Counted from the stretch's first letter, positions 1-6,227 are shown. The stretch: 6,654 bases of DNA from an uncultured Ruminococcus sp. (GCA_900543105.1 UQQA01000136.1:1-6654), one strand, 5' to 3'. The notes: generated by a model from the sequence alone, not told the origin. Translations and numbers: made by a program.

Positions 1-105
1 ATTTTTAAACTGAAAGTGTACAAAAAATCAAGCAAAAGCTCGTAGCTGTTTAACAGCTTTATATGGCTTTTGAGCCAATTTTTTGTCTACACTTTGATTA
101 AAAAT
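1..105. repeat. Long nested imperfect palindrome (MITE-like or structured RNA)
   Basis: Three arm blocks at the left edge pair with three on the right: 1-8 with 98-105 (ATTTTTAA/TTAAAAAT), 13-20 with 88-95 (AAAGTGTA/TACACTTT) and 21-28 with 78-85 (CAAAAAAT/ATTTTTTG). They are separated only by small internal loops at 9-12 versus 96-97 and a bulge at 86-87. Inside, 33-39 (CAAAAGC) pairs with 66-72 (GCTTTTG), and 44-48 (AGCTG) pairs with 54-58 (CAGCT) around a five-base loop. The whole block could fold as one rod-like hairpin of about 105 bases. It contains no open frame. It may be a small palindromic mobile element, an intergenic repeat or the 3' structure of an upstream transcript. The left end may extend beyond the window, so its true boundary is unknown. 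The pairing is seen directly; the role is unassigned. Confidence 0.6.
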
Positions 106-149
106 TAGTATTAGACCTCATCTGATATTATTATAATTATGTTCGGTTC

Positions 150-173
150 AAAAAACTGTCGATTAAGGGACAG
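150..173 (-). terminator. Weak terminator-like hairpin beyond cheV
   Basis: Read on the minus strand, a five-base-pair stem CTGTC/GACAG (169-173 with 156-160) with an eight-base loop is followed directly by six T residues (150-155). It lies about 30 bases past the stronger terminator of cheV and could act as a back-up stop. The stem is short, so this is a weak call. Confidence 0.3.
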
Positions 174-195
174 CTGAAAAATTTGGCAATATAAA

Positions 196-226
196 TAAAA
201 AAGTCCCCCGAAATTCATCGGAGGAC
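196..226 (-). terminator. Rho-independent terminator of cheV
   Basis: On the minus strand, about 20 bases after the cheV stop codon, GTCCTCCG (219-226) pairs with CGGGGGAC (203-210) over eight positions including one T-G wobble, leaving an eight-base loop. A run of six T residues (197-202) follows immediately. The stem, loop and T tract have the normal form of an intrinsic terminator. Read on the plus strand, one stem position becomes a C-A mismatch and there is no T tract, so it works mainly for cheV. Confidence 0.85.
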
Positions 227-245
227 AAGCATTTTATATTTAGTA

Positions 246-1163
246 TTAAGCAAGAAGCTTGATAAGATAATCGATAAGGTCTTTGATCTGTGGCTTGGAG
301 AACTGTGCGTCCGCACCGACTGATTTTCCCTTTGCGATCATCTGCTCATTGATAAGCGAGGAGAAGAGGAGAACAGGTATCTTTTTAAGAACATCATCAT
401 CTTTGATTAGCTTTGTAAGTCTGTGACCGTCCATTTTAGGCATTTCAATGTCACTGATTACACAAGCTATCTCGTCTGTGATGTGATCGCCTGCACTGCG
501 GTGGGAGAGAATATAATCCCAAGCGTCCTGACCGTTGGAGAATGATTCGATGTTCGTAAATCCAATGTGTTCAAGCGACTCGGTTATCATCTTGTTGAGG
601 AATTTTGAGTCATCGGCAACAACAAGCTTTTTCTTAGCCATTTCAGCCGTTGCGTGACCGACCTGATCGATGCCCGTTGTGTCAAGTCCTGCGTCCTTGT
701 TAAGCTTTGAAACGATCTTCTCAAAGTCAAGAATGATGATGATCTCACCGTTGAGCTTTACAACGCCCGTTGCAAGACCTGCCGCATCATTGCCGCTTCC
801 GCCCGATGTAATGGACGGCGGATCGGAAATATCCGACCATGATATACGCTGGATACCCTTTACTCGGCTGACATGGAATGCGACTTGGATACCATTGAAT
901 TCGCTGATGATAAAGATATCTTTGCCCGTATTTTTGTAGGGCTTTTTAACAACTTTATGTAAGTCGATAACGGAGATGAGCTTATCTCTCGGGATAAAAA
1001 CGCCCTCAATTTCTTCGGGGGAGTTTGGAACGGGAGTTACCTCCTGATTTATCATTATCTCAACAACTTTGGAAATATTGATGCCGAATGTGCTGTCACC
1101 GACCTCAAATTCAAGTATCTGAAGCTCATTAGTACCGCTTTCAAGAAGAATATTTGTGTCCAT
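246..1163 (-). CDS. cheV: Chemotaxis coupling protein CheV (CheW domain plus receiver domain)
   Basis: CheV couples chemoreceptors to the CheA kinase through its CheW-like domain, and phosphorylation of its receiver domain serves adaptation. It works in the cytoplasm at receptor arrays. The 305-residue length is normal. Residues about 13-155 form the CheW domain; the opening (ILLESGTNELQILEFEVG) is characteristic of Firmicute CheV. A linker at about 156-177 leads to a receiver domain at about 178-305, with the acidic pair D184/D185, phospho-acceptor D238 in SDIEMPKMDG, a Ser at 268-269 in the switch position and K290 in FSKP. All catalytic receiver residues are present, so it should be phosphorylatable. 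The start is supported by AAAAGGAG seven bases upstream. It has its own promoter and a terminator, and no other chemotaxis gene is adjacent. The family call is very secure. Confidence 0.95.
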   Translation of the reverse strand: MDTNILLESGTNELQILEFEVGDSTFGINISKVVEIMINQEVTPVPNSPEEIEGVFIPRDKLISVIDLHKVVKKPYKNTGKDIFIISEFNGIQVAFHVSRVKGIQRISWSDISDPPSITSGGSGNDAAGLATGVVKLNGEIIIILDFEKIVSKLNKDAGLDTTGIDQVGHATAEMAKKKLVVADDSKFLNKMITESLEHIGFTNIESFSNGQDAWDYILSHRSAGDHITDEIACVISDIEMPKMDGHRLTKLIKDDDVLKKIPVLLFSSLINEQMIAKGKSVGADAQFSKPQIKDLIDYLIKLLA

Positions 1164-1181
1164 AATAACACTCCTTTTAGG

Positions 1182-1204
1182 TTGTTGTAACTATTATACA
1201 ACAA
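1182..1204. promoter_or_regulatory. Operator-like perfect inverted repeat over the cheV -10 box
   Basis: TTGTTGTA (1182-1189) and TACAACAA (1197-1204) form a perfect eight-base inverted repeat with a seven-base spacer. It spans the whole -10 hexamer of the cheV promoter and the expected transcription start. Because the upstream arm lies largely above the start site, it is better explained as a binding site for a dimeric regulator than as an RNA hairpin. The repeat is seen directly; the operator role is inference, and no regulator gene is identifiable here. Confidence 0.5.
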
Positions 1205-1221
1205 ATTGAATATAATTGCAA
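1193..1221 (-). promoter_or_regulatory. SigA-type promoter of cheV
   Basis: On the minus strand, TTGCAA (1216-1221) is followed after exactly 17 bases by a consensus TATAAT (1193-1198). Transcription would begin near 1186, giving a short leader of about 22 bases that contains the ribosome binding site. It lies in the gap between the loader ATPase gene and cheV, so cheV can be expressed independently. No flagellar SigD-type consensus (TAAA-N15-GCCGATAA) is visible, which suggests housekeeping control. Confidence 0.75.
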
Positions 1222-1261
1222 TAGCTTTTTGTTTTTTTGTGTAAAAAAGTGAAAAAGGTCG

Positions 1262-2260
1262 TTATAATTCGCCATTAAGTCTTTTTATCTGGCGAATATC
1301 CTCACCGACAAGGCAAAGCGTGGAGAATTCACCGAAAATTCGTGAGATAATACGTTCGTTGTATTTTTTCTGAAGCTCCGCCGCCGTAAGATTTGTGCTT
1401 ATAATGGTCGGAAGTCCAAGGTTTATTCGGCTGTTGATGATGTTGTATGTTACGGATTCGTAAAACTGCGATGAAAATTCCGCTCCGAGATCGTCAAGCA
1501 CAAGCAGATCTGCATTGACGAGCAGATTTACCGTGTCCATATTTTCCTCTTCGCTGACCTTGCCGAAATGTTCACGTTCGATTATCGTAAGAAGATTTAC
1601 GATAGAACCGTAAGCCGCATTGAAGCCTCTTTCGGCAACAGCCTTTGCAATTGAAAGCGAAAGATGTGTCTTTCCCACACCTGTTTTGCCGTACATAAGC
1701 AGACTTTCCGATTTCAGTGAAAAGCTTTCGGCATAATTTCTGCAGAATTCGTATATGTTTTTCATTATCTCAAAGCAGTCATCGCCGTCAGCGTCTTTTT
1801 TCCCTCGGTAATATTCGAGCGAAAAATGATTGAAGTCGCAGTCGGGAAGATTAGCCTGCCCATTGAGCTTTTCAATGCTGTATTTTTTCAGCAGATTGAG
1901 CAGACAATCACATCGCCCGTACTCGGTGTAGCCTCTATCCCGGCATTTTTCGCAGTAATATTTCGGTTTAAGGTAGTCGGCAGGGTAGCCGTTTGCCGTA
2001 AGAAGACCTTCAACAAGCTTCTGCGCCTGCAAGTTTTTTTCTTTTATGTCGGCAAGGCTTTCCTTGATGTTCGCCTTTTTTGAGATGATAAGCTTTGAAA
2101 TATCAACAATGGTTCGGGAAAGCTGTGAATTTATTTCACGGATTTCGGGAATTTTTATTTCGATCTCTTTCTGCCTGCGGTCATTTTCGCTCTGGGAGGA
2201 TAAACGCCTGCTGTTTATGACCGATTCTGCTTTTTCGTAAGTCTGTCTGTCGTAGCTCAT
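1262..2260 (-). CDS. dnaI: Helicase-loader ATPase, DnaI/DnaC family
   Basis: This AAA+ ATPase is expected to load the replicative hexameric helicase onto DNA together with DnaD/DnaB-type proteins. It has 332 residues, close to DnaI. Residues 1-95 are a charged helical region. A zinc-binding cluster follows, with Cys103, Cys106, Cys117 and Cys119 (CEKC, then CDC), as in the DnaI N-terminal zinc module that contacts helicase. The ATPase core carries Walker A GKTGVGKT at 191-198, Walker B LLVLDD at 252-257, sensor-1 Asn290 in ISTN, and arginine-finger region ERIISRIFG near 302-310. All key residues are present. Its ATG overlaps the stop codon of the upstream DnaD-like gene (ATGA, 2257-2260), and GGAGG sits six bases before the start, so the two are translationally coupled. 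No terminator is obvious after its stop codon, so some read-through into cheV is possible. DnaC in the E. coli sense would be the alternative name. Confidence 0.9.
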   Translation of the reverse strand: MSYDRQTYEKAESVINSRRLSSQSENDRRQKEIEIKIPEIREINSQLSRTIVDISKLIISKKANIKESLADIKEKNLQAQKLVEGLLTANGYPADYLKPKYYCEKCRDRGYTEYGRCDCLLNLLKKYSIEKLNGQANLPDCDFNHFSLEYYRGKKDADGDDCFEIMKNIYEFCRNYAESFSLKSESLLMYGKTGVGKTHLSLSIAKAVAERGFNAAYGSIVNLLTIIEREHFGKVSEEENMDTVNLLVNADLLVLDDLGAEFSSQFYESVTYNIINSRINLGLPTIISTNLTAAELQKKYNERIISRIFGEFSTLCLVGEDIRQIKRLNGEL

Positions 2261-3273
2261 CTTGACCCTCCGTTAAGGTTTGGAATGTTGTTTTTCGCGT
2301 GTTGAAGAAGCTTGTTAAGATCGTAGGAGTGATCGTCACTCGCAGCAACAGCCGCCTGCTGAGGAGCGATGCGGCTCTGCTCGTACTTTTCGGCATCGGC
2401 AGGAGTTCGGATATTGTTCGCAAGCCAGTTTTCGATGATCTTTTTCATATACGGAAAAGCGGCTTTTCCCGTTGCCTGTACCGTTCGTTCGTATGCCAAC
2501 TCAATAAGCTCAATTGTAACGCCAGAAGCCGCCCATTCGCCGACGATCTCCTTTTCTTTCGGGGTGAGCGCGCGATTAAGCTCCAGCCGCGTCTTTATCC
2601 TGCCTTCAAGCGAAGAATATATCTGTAAACGCTTTATTTCCGCATCTGCACGTTCATGAGTGGTGATATCCTTTTCGTACCAGGAAACAGCAATGCGTTC
2701 AACATAGCCTATGTTGGTCTTGTTTATCGATTTGCAGAATTCTATCAGCATAAGAAGAATATCCGTACCAAGCGAGTAGTAATCACTCAGCCAGATAAGA
2801 GTCCGCTGTTCCGTGTTGTTGAGCGGCTTGCCGAGTATCGATTCCGCACCCGAAAGCAGAAATGCAATATCCTGCGAGCTTTTTACCTTTTCCGCAATTT
2901 CTGCGGGGGAAAGCATTTTCACCGCTTTTTCGGAAGAAATCGCAGGCTTGACCGTAGGTGCAGGCTGCGGTGATGGCTGTAAATTTTCAGTCGGAACAGA
3001 AGCTTTTGCAATAGACGAAGCAGCTGTTTCCGACGGGCAGATAACTCCGACCTGTTCCCAAAAAGAAAGGGAATCTTCAACGTCCTCCGCAGTCATATTT
3101 TTATCGAGCTGTGCAGCAATATCGGCAGCATTTTCGGTGGCGGCAGTCTTGTACCGCATTATGTAGAAAAGTACCTTTGCCGCCTTGCCGCTTGCAAGCT
3201 TTATATTGTCAACAGCACTGTCGGGAACGGCGAATGCCCCGTCCGAACAGCTCCAGTTTACTTTGTAATTCAT
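2257..3273 (-). CDS. DnaD/DnaB-family primosome protein with tandem DDBH2 domains
   Basis: Proteins of this family remodel origin or restart DNA and recruit the helicase-loader complex in Firmicutes. The product has 338 residues. Residues about 1-80 look like the N-terminal winged-helix (DDBH1) region. A Pro/Ala/Ser-rich linker covers about 83-115. Two DDBH2-type helical units follow, about 121-205 and 222-292, each ending in the family's YxxxIxxxW motif: Y190/I194/W198 and Y275/I279/W283. The 1-2-2 arrangement resembles B. subtilis DnaB (the loader, not the helicase) more than DnaD, which has a single DDBH2. The polar tail ends in NLNGGSR. It directly precedes the loader ATPase and overlaps it by four bases, as dnaB precedes dnaI in B. 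subtilis. The ribosome site AGAGGA (3288-3293) is unusually far, 14 bases, from the ATG; no closer in-frame start exists. Family assignment is strong; DnaB-like role is inference. Confidence 0.85.
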   Translation of the reverse strand: MNYKVNWSCSDGAFAVPDSAVDNIKLASGKAAKVLFYIMRYKTAATENAADIAAQLDKNMTAEDVEDSLSFWEQVGVICPSETAASSIAKASVPTENLQPSPQPAPTVKPAISSEKAVKMLSPAEIAEKVKSSQDIAFLLSGAESILGKPLNNTEQRTLIWLSDYYSLGTDILLMLIEFCKSINKTNIGYVERIAVSWYEKDITTHERADAEIKRLQIYSSLEGRIKTRLELNRALTPKEKEIVGEWAASGVTIELIELAYERTVQATGKAAFPYMKKIIENWLANNIRTPADAEKYEQSRIAPQQAAVAASDDHSYDLNKLLQHAKNNIPNLNGGSR

Positions 3274-3324
3274 AAATGCTGTGTTTGTCCTCTTTCAAAA
3301 TTTTTGCAAAAAATCGTTTCTATT

Positions 3325-3353
3325 ATTATAGCACATTTTCAAAAAAATTGCAC
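3325..3353 (-). promoter_or_regulatory. Promoter of the DnaD-like/DnaI operon
   Basis: On the minus strand a perfect TATAAT (3325-3330) is preceded by TGC, making an extended -10 element. A poor -35 candidate, GTGCAA (3348-3353), lies 17 bases upstream. The extended -10 may compensate for the weak -35. The leader to the DnaD-like ATG would be about 45 bases. Its -35 box lies six bases from that of the divergent plus-strand promoter. Confidence 0.6.
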
Positions 3354-3359
3354 TACTAC

Positions 3360-3388
3360 TTGACCAATTTTCTTTTTAGTGGTATATT
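3360..3388 (+). promoter_or_regulatory. Promoter of the acidic membrane protein gene
   Basis: TTGACC (3360-3365) and TATATT (3383-3388) are separated by exactly 17 bases, with TGG just before the -10 giving an extended -10. Transcription would begin near 3395, about 26 bases before the ATG at 3421. It is divergent from the replication operon promoter, with the two -35 boxes nearly touching, so the two could share regulation. Confidence 0.7.
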
Positions 3389-3406
3389 TTAAATATATTG
3401 CATAAA

Positions 3407-3412
3407 AAGGAG
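3407..3412 (+). promoter_or_regulatory. Ribosome binding site that decides the start at 3421
   Basis: AAGGAG lies eight bases before ATG 3421. The alternative GTG at 3412 starts with the last base of this site and so cannot use it, which makes the longer reading unlikely. Confidence 0.75.
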
Positions 3413-3420
3413 TGCCTCTT

Positions 3421-3999
3421 ATGGACGAAAATAAACAAAATGATAATATGAATGGATCTCCCGTTTCGGAGGAAGAATATCATAAAGAGCCGAAGATAAA
3501 CTATATTATCTATACGATAATTTCGATTCTGCTTTTTGCAGTATTATATACAGGAGTACAGATAGCGAAACACGCTTTGTTCCGTGATTATACGATAACC
3601 GTTGACGGAAACAGTATAACTTCGGAGCAGGCAGAATCGGTAAGAAAATATACAAACTTTGATTTTGAAAATATTGAGCAGCTTATCCTCACAAGGGAGA
3701 ACAACGCTTTTTCTGCCGAAATCCTTTACAATACTGGCGATTATACAGACTTCGCCGAGGACTATGAAAACTATGCCGAGGACGATTCGGACGGCGAAAA
3801 CAGACTTGCTGTCTATCCTTATGGAAACTCTGTTCCCGAGTATGTTTATTCACGATATTTCGTCAACGCCGATGCGCCCGATATGCGCTGTTATGTGTAC
3901 GAATACGGCGGAGAAAACTATCTTAAACTGACTTTTGAGGATATTCCGGACAGCATAAAGCAGATTTTTTCCGAGCATGAGAAAATTTATTGCGAATAA
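3421..3999 (+). CDS. Hypothetical acidic single-pass membrane protein
   Basis: I do not recognise this 192-residue protein. A hydrophilic N-terminus (residues 1-26, rich in Asn, Glu and Asp) is followed by one membrane segment at about 27-47 (IIYTIISILLFAVLYTGVQI), then Lys50, and a domain of about 140 residues likely to lie outside the membrane. That domain is strongly acidic and Tyr-rich, especially the stretch 107-127 with repeated Asp, Glu and Tyr. There is no lipobox and no cleavable signal is evident; it looks like a signal-anchored protein. Only Cys157 and Cys191 occur. A GTG at 3412 would open the frame three codons earlier, but it lies inside the AAGGAG ribosome site (3407-3412); the ATG at 3421, eight bases after that site, is the better start. 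It has its own promoter, and the next gene has another, so it may be a single-gene unit. The function is unknown. Confidence 0.8.
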   Translation: MDENKQNDNMNGSPVSEEEYHKEPKINYIIYTIISILLFAVLYTGVQIAKHALFRDYTITVDGNSITSEQAESVRKYTNFDFENIEQLILTRENNAFSAEILYNTGDYTDFAEDYENYAEDDSDGENRLAVYPYGNSVPEYVYSRYFVNADAPDMRCYVYEYGGENYLKLTFEDIPDSIKQIFSEHEKIYCE

Positions 4000-4019
4000 T
4001 GTAAAAAAACTGTTTTTCC

Positions 4020-4048
4020 TTGACGATAAGTAAGAAAAATGGTATAAT
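4020..4048 (+). promoter_or_regulatory. Strong promoter of the thymidylate kinase gene and probable operon
   Basis: TTGACG (4020-4025), a 17-base spacer and a perfect TATAAT (4043-4048) preceded by TGG give a nearly consensus SigA promoter with an extended -10. Transcription would begin near 4055, leaving a leader of about 26 bases. It is the best promoter in the window. No terminator is visible between here and the window end, so it may drive the four following genes. Confidence 0.8.
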
Positions 4049-4080
4049 TATTAATGTATTAATTTTATTCGGGTGATAGT

Positions 4081-4743
4081 ATGAGTAATACGCTTATTGT
4101 TATAGACGGATTGGACGGAAGCGGAAAATCCACACAATTTGATATCATAAAGGAAAAATTATCGCAGGAATATACTGTAAAGGCTATAAGCTTTCCAGAA
4201 TACGATAAACCGTCCTCAACGCTTGTAAAGATGTATCTTTCGGGCGAGATATCGGAAAATGCCGCTGATATAAATGCCTACGCCGCTTCAAGCTTCTATG
4301 CCGTTGACCGATATGTCAGCTATAAGAAATATTGGGAGCAGAATTATAAAAAAGGAGAGCTTATACTGGCGAGCAGATATGTTTCCTCAAACGCTATCCA
4401 TCAGATGTCAAAGCTTCCCGAAAGCGGGTGGGACAGCTATCTCGAATGGCTTCAGGACTATGAATATTTAAAGCTTGAACTTCCTCGCCCAAACTGTGTT
4501 ATTTTCCTCGATATGCCTATCGAAATTTCGCAGAAGCTTATGAGCGAACGCTATAACGGCGACGAAAGCAAAAAGGATATCCACGAATCCAATATAGCTT
4601 ACCTTATGACCTGCCGAAAAACTGCGCTTTATGCCGCAGAAAAGCTTGGCTGGCACGTTGTCGGCTGCAGTGACGGCGACAAACCATTGCCAATTAAAGC
4701 AATTAACGATAAAATTATGAAAACAATAGCCAATGTGCTGTAA
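4081..4743 (+). CDS. tmk: Thymidylate kinase family protein (dTMP kinase)
   Basis: dTMP kinase phosphorylates dTMP to dTDP with ATP in the cytoplasm, on the route to dTTP. The protein has 220 residues, typical for the family. The P-loop is GLDGSGKST at 10-18 (Lys16). FPEY at 38-41 and YAVDRY at 73-78 fit the nucleotide-substrate region, and RYVSSNAIHQ at 99-108 fits the second substrate motif. The lid region around 157-174 (ERYNGDESKKDIHES begins at 156) is Lys/Glu/Asp-rich. The usual Asp of the family's DR(Y/H) motif is Ser98 here (LASRY), which is unusual and may alter activity or substrate. FPE resembles eukaryotic and divergent bacterial members more than E. coli Tmk. The gene is not next to holB, the common partner of the main tmk, so it could be a second, specialised nucleoside-monophosphate kinase. 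Start ATG follows GGTGAT closely, a modest ribosome site. Family is secure; exact substrate is less so. Confidence 0.82.
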   Translation: MSNTLIVIDGLDGSGKSTQFDIIKEKLSQEYTVKAISFPEYDKPSSTLVKMYLSGEISENAADINAYAASSFYAVDRYVSYKKYWEQNYKKGELILASRYVSSNAIHQMSKLPESGWDSYLEWLQDYEYLKLELPRPNCVIFLDMPIEISQKLMSERYNGDESKKDIHESNIAYLMTCRKTALYAAEKLGWHVVGCSDGDKPLPIKAINDKIMKTIANVL

Positions 4744-4791
4744 AGTATGATAGCTTTGCAGTAAAGCAGATACCAATCGGAGCAATCTCAA

Positions 4792-5673
4792 ATGTTTTAT
4801 TTCAGAAAAATTGAGCTTAGTGACAAGCCTTGGATAGACAGTATCCTTAAAATGTCGGATTTTCGTGGCTGTGAATACTCCTTCGCCAACAATTTTGCGT
4901 GGCATCGTCTGTATGAAACCGAAATTTGCCGATATAAGGATTTTTATATTTCTAAATCGGAGAAAGACGGGCTGCATTTCACATATCCCGCAGGTCAGGG
5001 CGACAGAGCGGAGCTTTTCCGTGAACTGCGCAAATATTCGGAAGAAAAGGGGAGCCGGCTCTGTGTAACATCGGTAACAAATGACGAACTGGCGTTTTTT
5101 GAGGAAAATTTTCCGAACGAATACACCGTTACTGCCGATGAAGCTGACTATGACTATATTTACTTGGCTGAAAAGCTGAGAACCTTGACAGGTAAAAAGT
5201 ATCACGGAAAGCGAAACCACCTCAATCGCTTCTATGAGAACAACTGGAGCTATTCAAAGCTTACCGAAAAAGATTTCGATGACTGTATTCTTTTTGCTGC
5301 GGAAAGCTATAACGACAATGATATGTATGACGATGAATCAGCTGTCGGAGAGCAGTATGCGATAAATACATTTTTCAATAACTTTGATGTGCTTGGACTG
5401 AAAGGCGGAGTTATCCGCATTGATGGAAAGATTGCAGGCTTTACAGTTGGCAGCAGAATAAATTCCGATACGCTTGATGTTCACATCGAAAAAGCTTTGC
5501 CAAATATCAACGGTGCTTATACCGCTGTAATGAATGAATTCGCAAAGGCAGAATCTAAAGATTTCACATATATCAATCGTGAAGAAGATCTCGGCATTGA
5601 GGGACTGCGAAAGTCAAAGCTTTCCTATAATCCCGAATTTCGTTTAGTAAAAAATGTTGTAACGTTCAAATAA
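4792..5673 (+). CDS. DUF2156 (phosphatidylglycerol lysyltransferase C-terminal-like) protein
   Basis: The 293-residue protein matches the stand-alone DUF2156 family, which has a GNAT-like fold related to the catalytic part of MprF, the aminoacyl-phosphatidylglycerol synthase. Conserved blocks are visible: WIDSIL and CEYSFANNFAW near 14-37, KKYHGKRNHLNRF at 135-147, GGVIRIDGKIAGFTVG at 205-220, HIEKA at 231-235 and REEDLGIEGLRKSKLSYNP at 263-281. No membrane segment is evident, so unlike MprF it should be soluble and lacks the flippase part. The true substrate of these short members is not established, and aminoacyl transfer to lipid should not be assumed. It starts 48 bases after the kinase gene, with CGGAG about 10 bases before the ATG. 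Its stop codon touches the ribosome site of the DJ-1 gene 11 bases later, so the two are an operon. Confidence 0.88.
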   Translation: MFYFRKIELSDKPWIDSILKMSDFRGCEYSFANNFAWHRLYETEICRYKDFYISKSEKDGLHFTYPAGQGDRAELFRELRKYSEEKGSRLCVTSVTNDELAFFEENFPNEYTVTADEADYDYIYLAEKLRTLTGKKYHGKRNHLNRFYENNWSYSKLTEKDFDDCILFAAESYNDNDMYDDESAVGEQYAINTFFNNFDVLGLKGGVIRIDGKIAGFTVGSRINSDTLDVHIEKALPNINGAYTAVMNEFAKAESKDFTYINREEDLGIEGLRKSKLSYNPEFRLVKNVVTFK

Positions 5674-5684
5674 GGAGGATAATT

Positions 5685-6227
5685 ATGGTATATGTATTTC
5701 TTGCTGAGGGCTTTGAGGAGATCGAAGCCATTACGGTAATTGATGTTTTGAGAAGAAGCGGAACAGAGGTAATGTCTGTCGGAATTGGCGGAAAGAATAT
5801 CAAAGGCGCTCGTGGAATAACTGTCTGCGCCGACATGGACGACAGCTCTGCCGCACTTGATGATAAGCTTGAAATGATCTATCTCCCCGGCGGTTTAAAA
5901 GGGATGCAGAATCTTGATGCTTCCGATTTTGTTGAAAGGGCAATAAGATACTGTCAGGCTAATGACCTTTACATCAGTGCAATGTGTGCATCACCGACAG
6001 TTCTCGGACATAAGGGCGTTCTGAAAGGCAAAAAGGCTTGCTGCTACCCCGGCTTTGAAAAGGAACTTCTCGGTGCAGAGATATCGGCCGATGATGTTAC
6101 CGTTGACGGTAAAGTTGTAACTTCAAGAGGACCTGCAACTGCAATGGCTCTTGCCGTAAAGCTTGCAGAGATAATGACAGATAAGACTACTGCCGAAAAG
6201 GTCAGCGAGGGTCTTTTATGCAGGTAA
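5685..6227 (+). CDS. DJ-1/PfpI family protein (YajL/DJ-1 type)
   Basis: DJ-1-type proteins have a reactive cysteine and have been linked to oxidative-stress response and to glyoxal/methylglyoxal detoxification; the physiological reaction is debated. The 180-residue length is typical. The N-terminus contains FLAEGFEEIEAI with Glu14, matching DJ-1 Glu18, which activates the nucleophile. Cys101 in AMCASPTVLG is the nucleophilic-elbow cysteine, matching DJ-1 Cys106. Other family marks are LPGG at 67-70, KGKKACCYPGFE at 114-125 and TSRGP at 146-150. Cys48 (TVCAD) lies where DJ-1 has Cys53. Both key residues are intact, so it should be active. It has the strongest ribosome site of the window, AAGGAGG at 5672-5678, six bases from the ATG. 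It overlaps the cyclo-ligase gene by ten bases. The family is certain, the exact reaction is not. Confidence 0.93.
   Translation: MVYVFLAEGFEEIEAITVIDVLRRSGTEVMSVGIGGKNIKGARGITVCADMDDSSAALDDKLEMIYLPGGLKGMQNLDASDFVERAIRYCQANDLYISAMCASPTVLGHKGVLKGKKACCYPGFEKELLGAEISADDVTVDGKVVTSRGPATAMALAVKLAEIMTDKTTAEKVSEGLLCR

Noticed and set aside
141..152. GTTCGGTTCAAA resembling a tRNA T-arm
   Set aside because: No acceptor stem, anticodon arm or D-arm can be found around it, so there is no tRNA gene.
2299..3166. Several plus-strand open frames of 96 to 117 codons
   Set aside because: All are antisense to the DnaD-like gene, which has two repeated family motifs and operon coupling. Their translations are rich in Arg, Ser and Phe without domain features.
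3412..3420. GTG start extending the membrane protein by three codons
   Set aside because: The GTG is part of the ribosome binding site itself, whereas ATG 3421 has ideal spacing.
4002..4017. A-run followed by T-run after the membrane protein gene, terminator-like
   Set aside because: Pairing AAAAAC with GTTTTT would leave a one-base loop, which cannot form, and there is no G+C-rich stem. It is not a credible terminator.
4753..4767. Small hairpin GCTTT-GCAGT-AAAGC between the kinase and DUF2156 genes
   Set aside because: The five-base-pair stem has no T tract after it. It is more likely chance than a terminator, so it does not split the operon.
4468..5220. Long minus-strand open frame of 250 codons
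   Set aside because: It lies antisense to the thymidylate kinase and DUF2156 genes, both with clear family motifs, crosses their intergenic gap, and its translation is Phe/Ile/Val/Cys-rich with no recognisable domain. It is a shadow frame.
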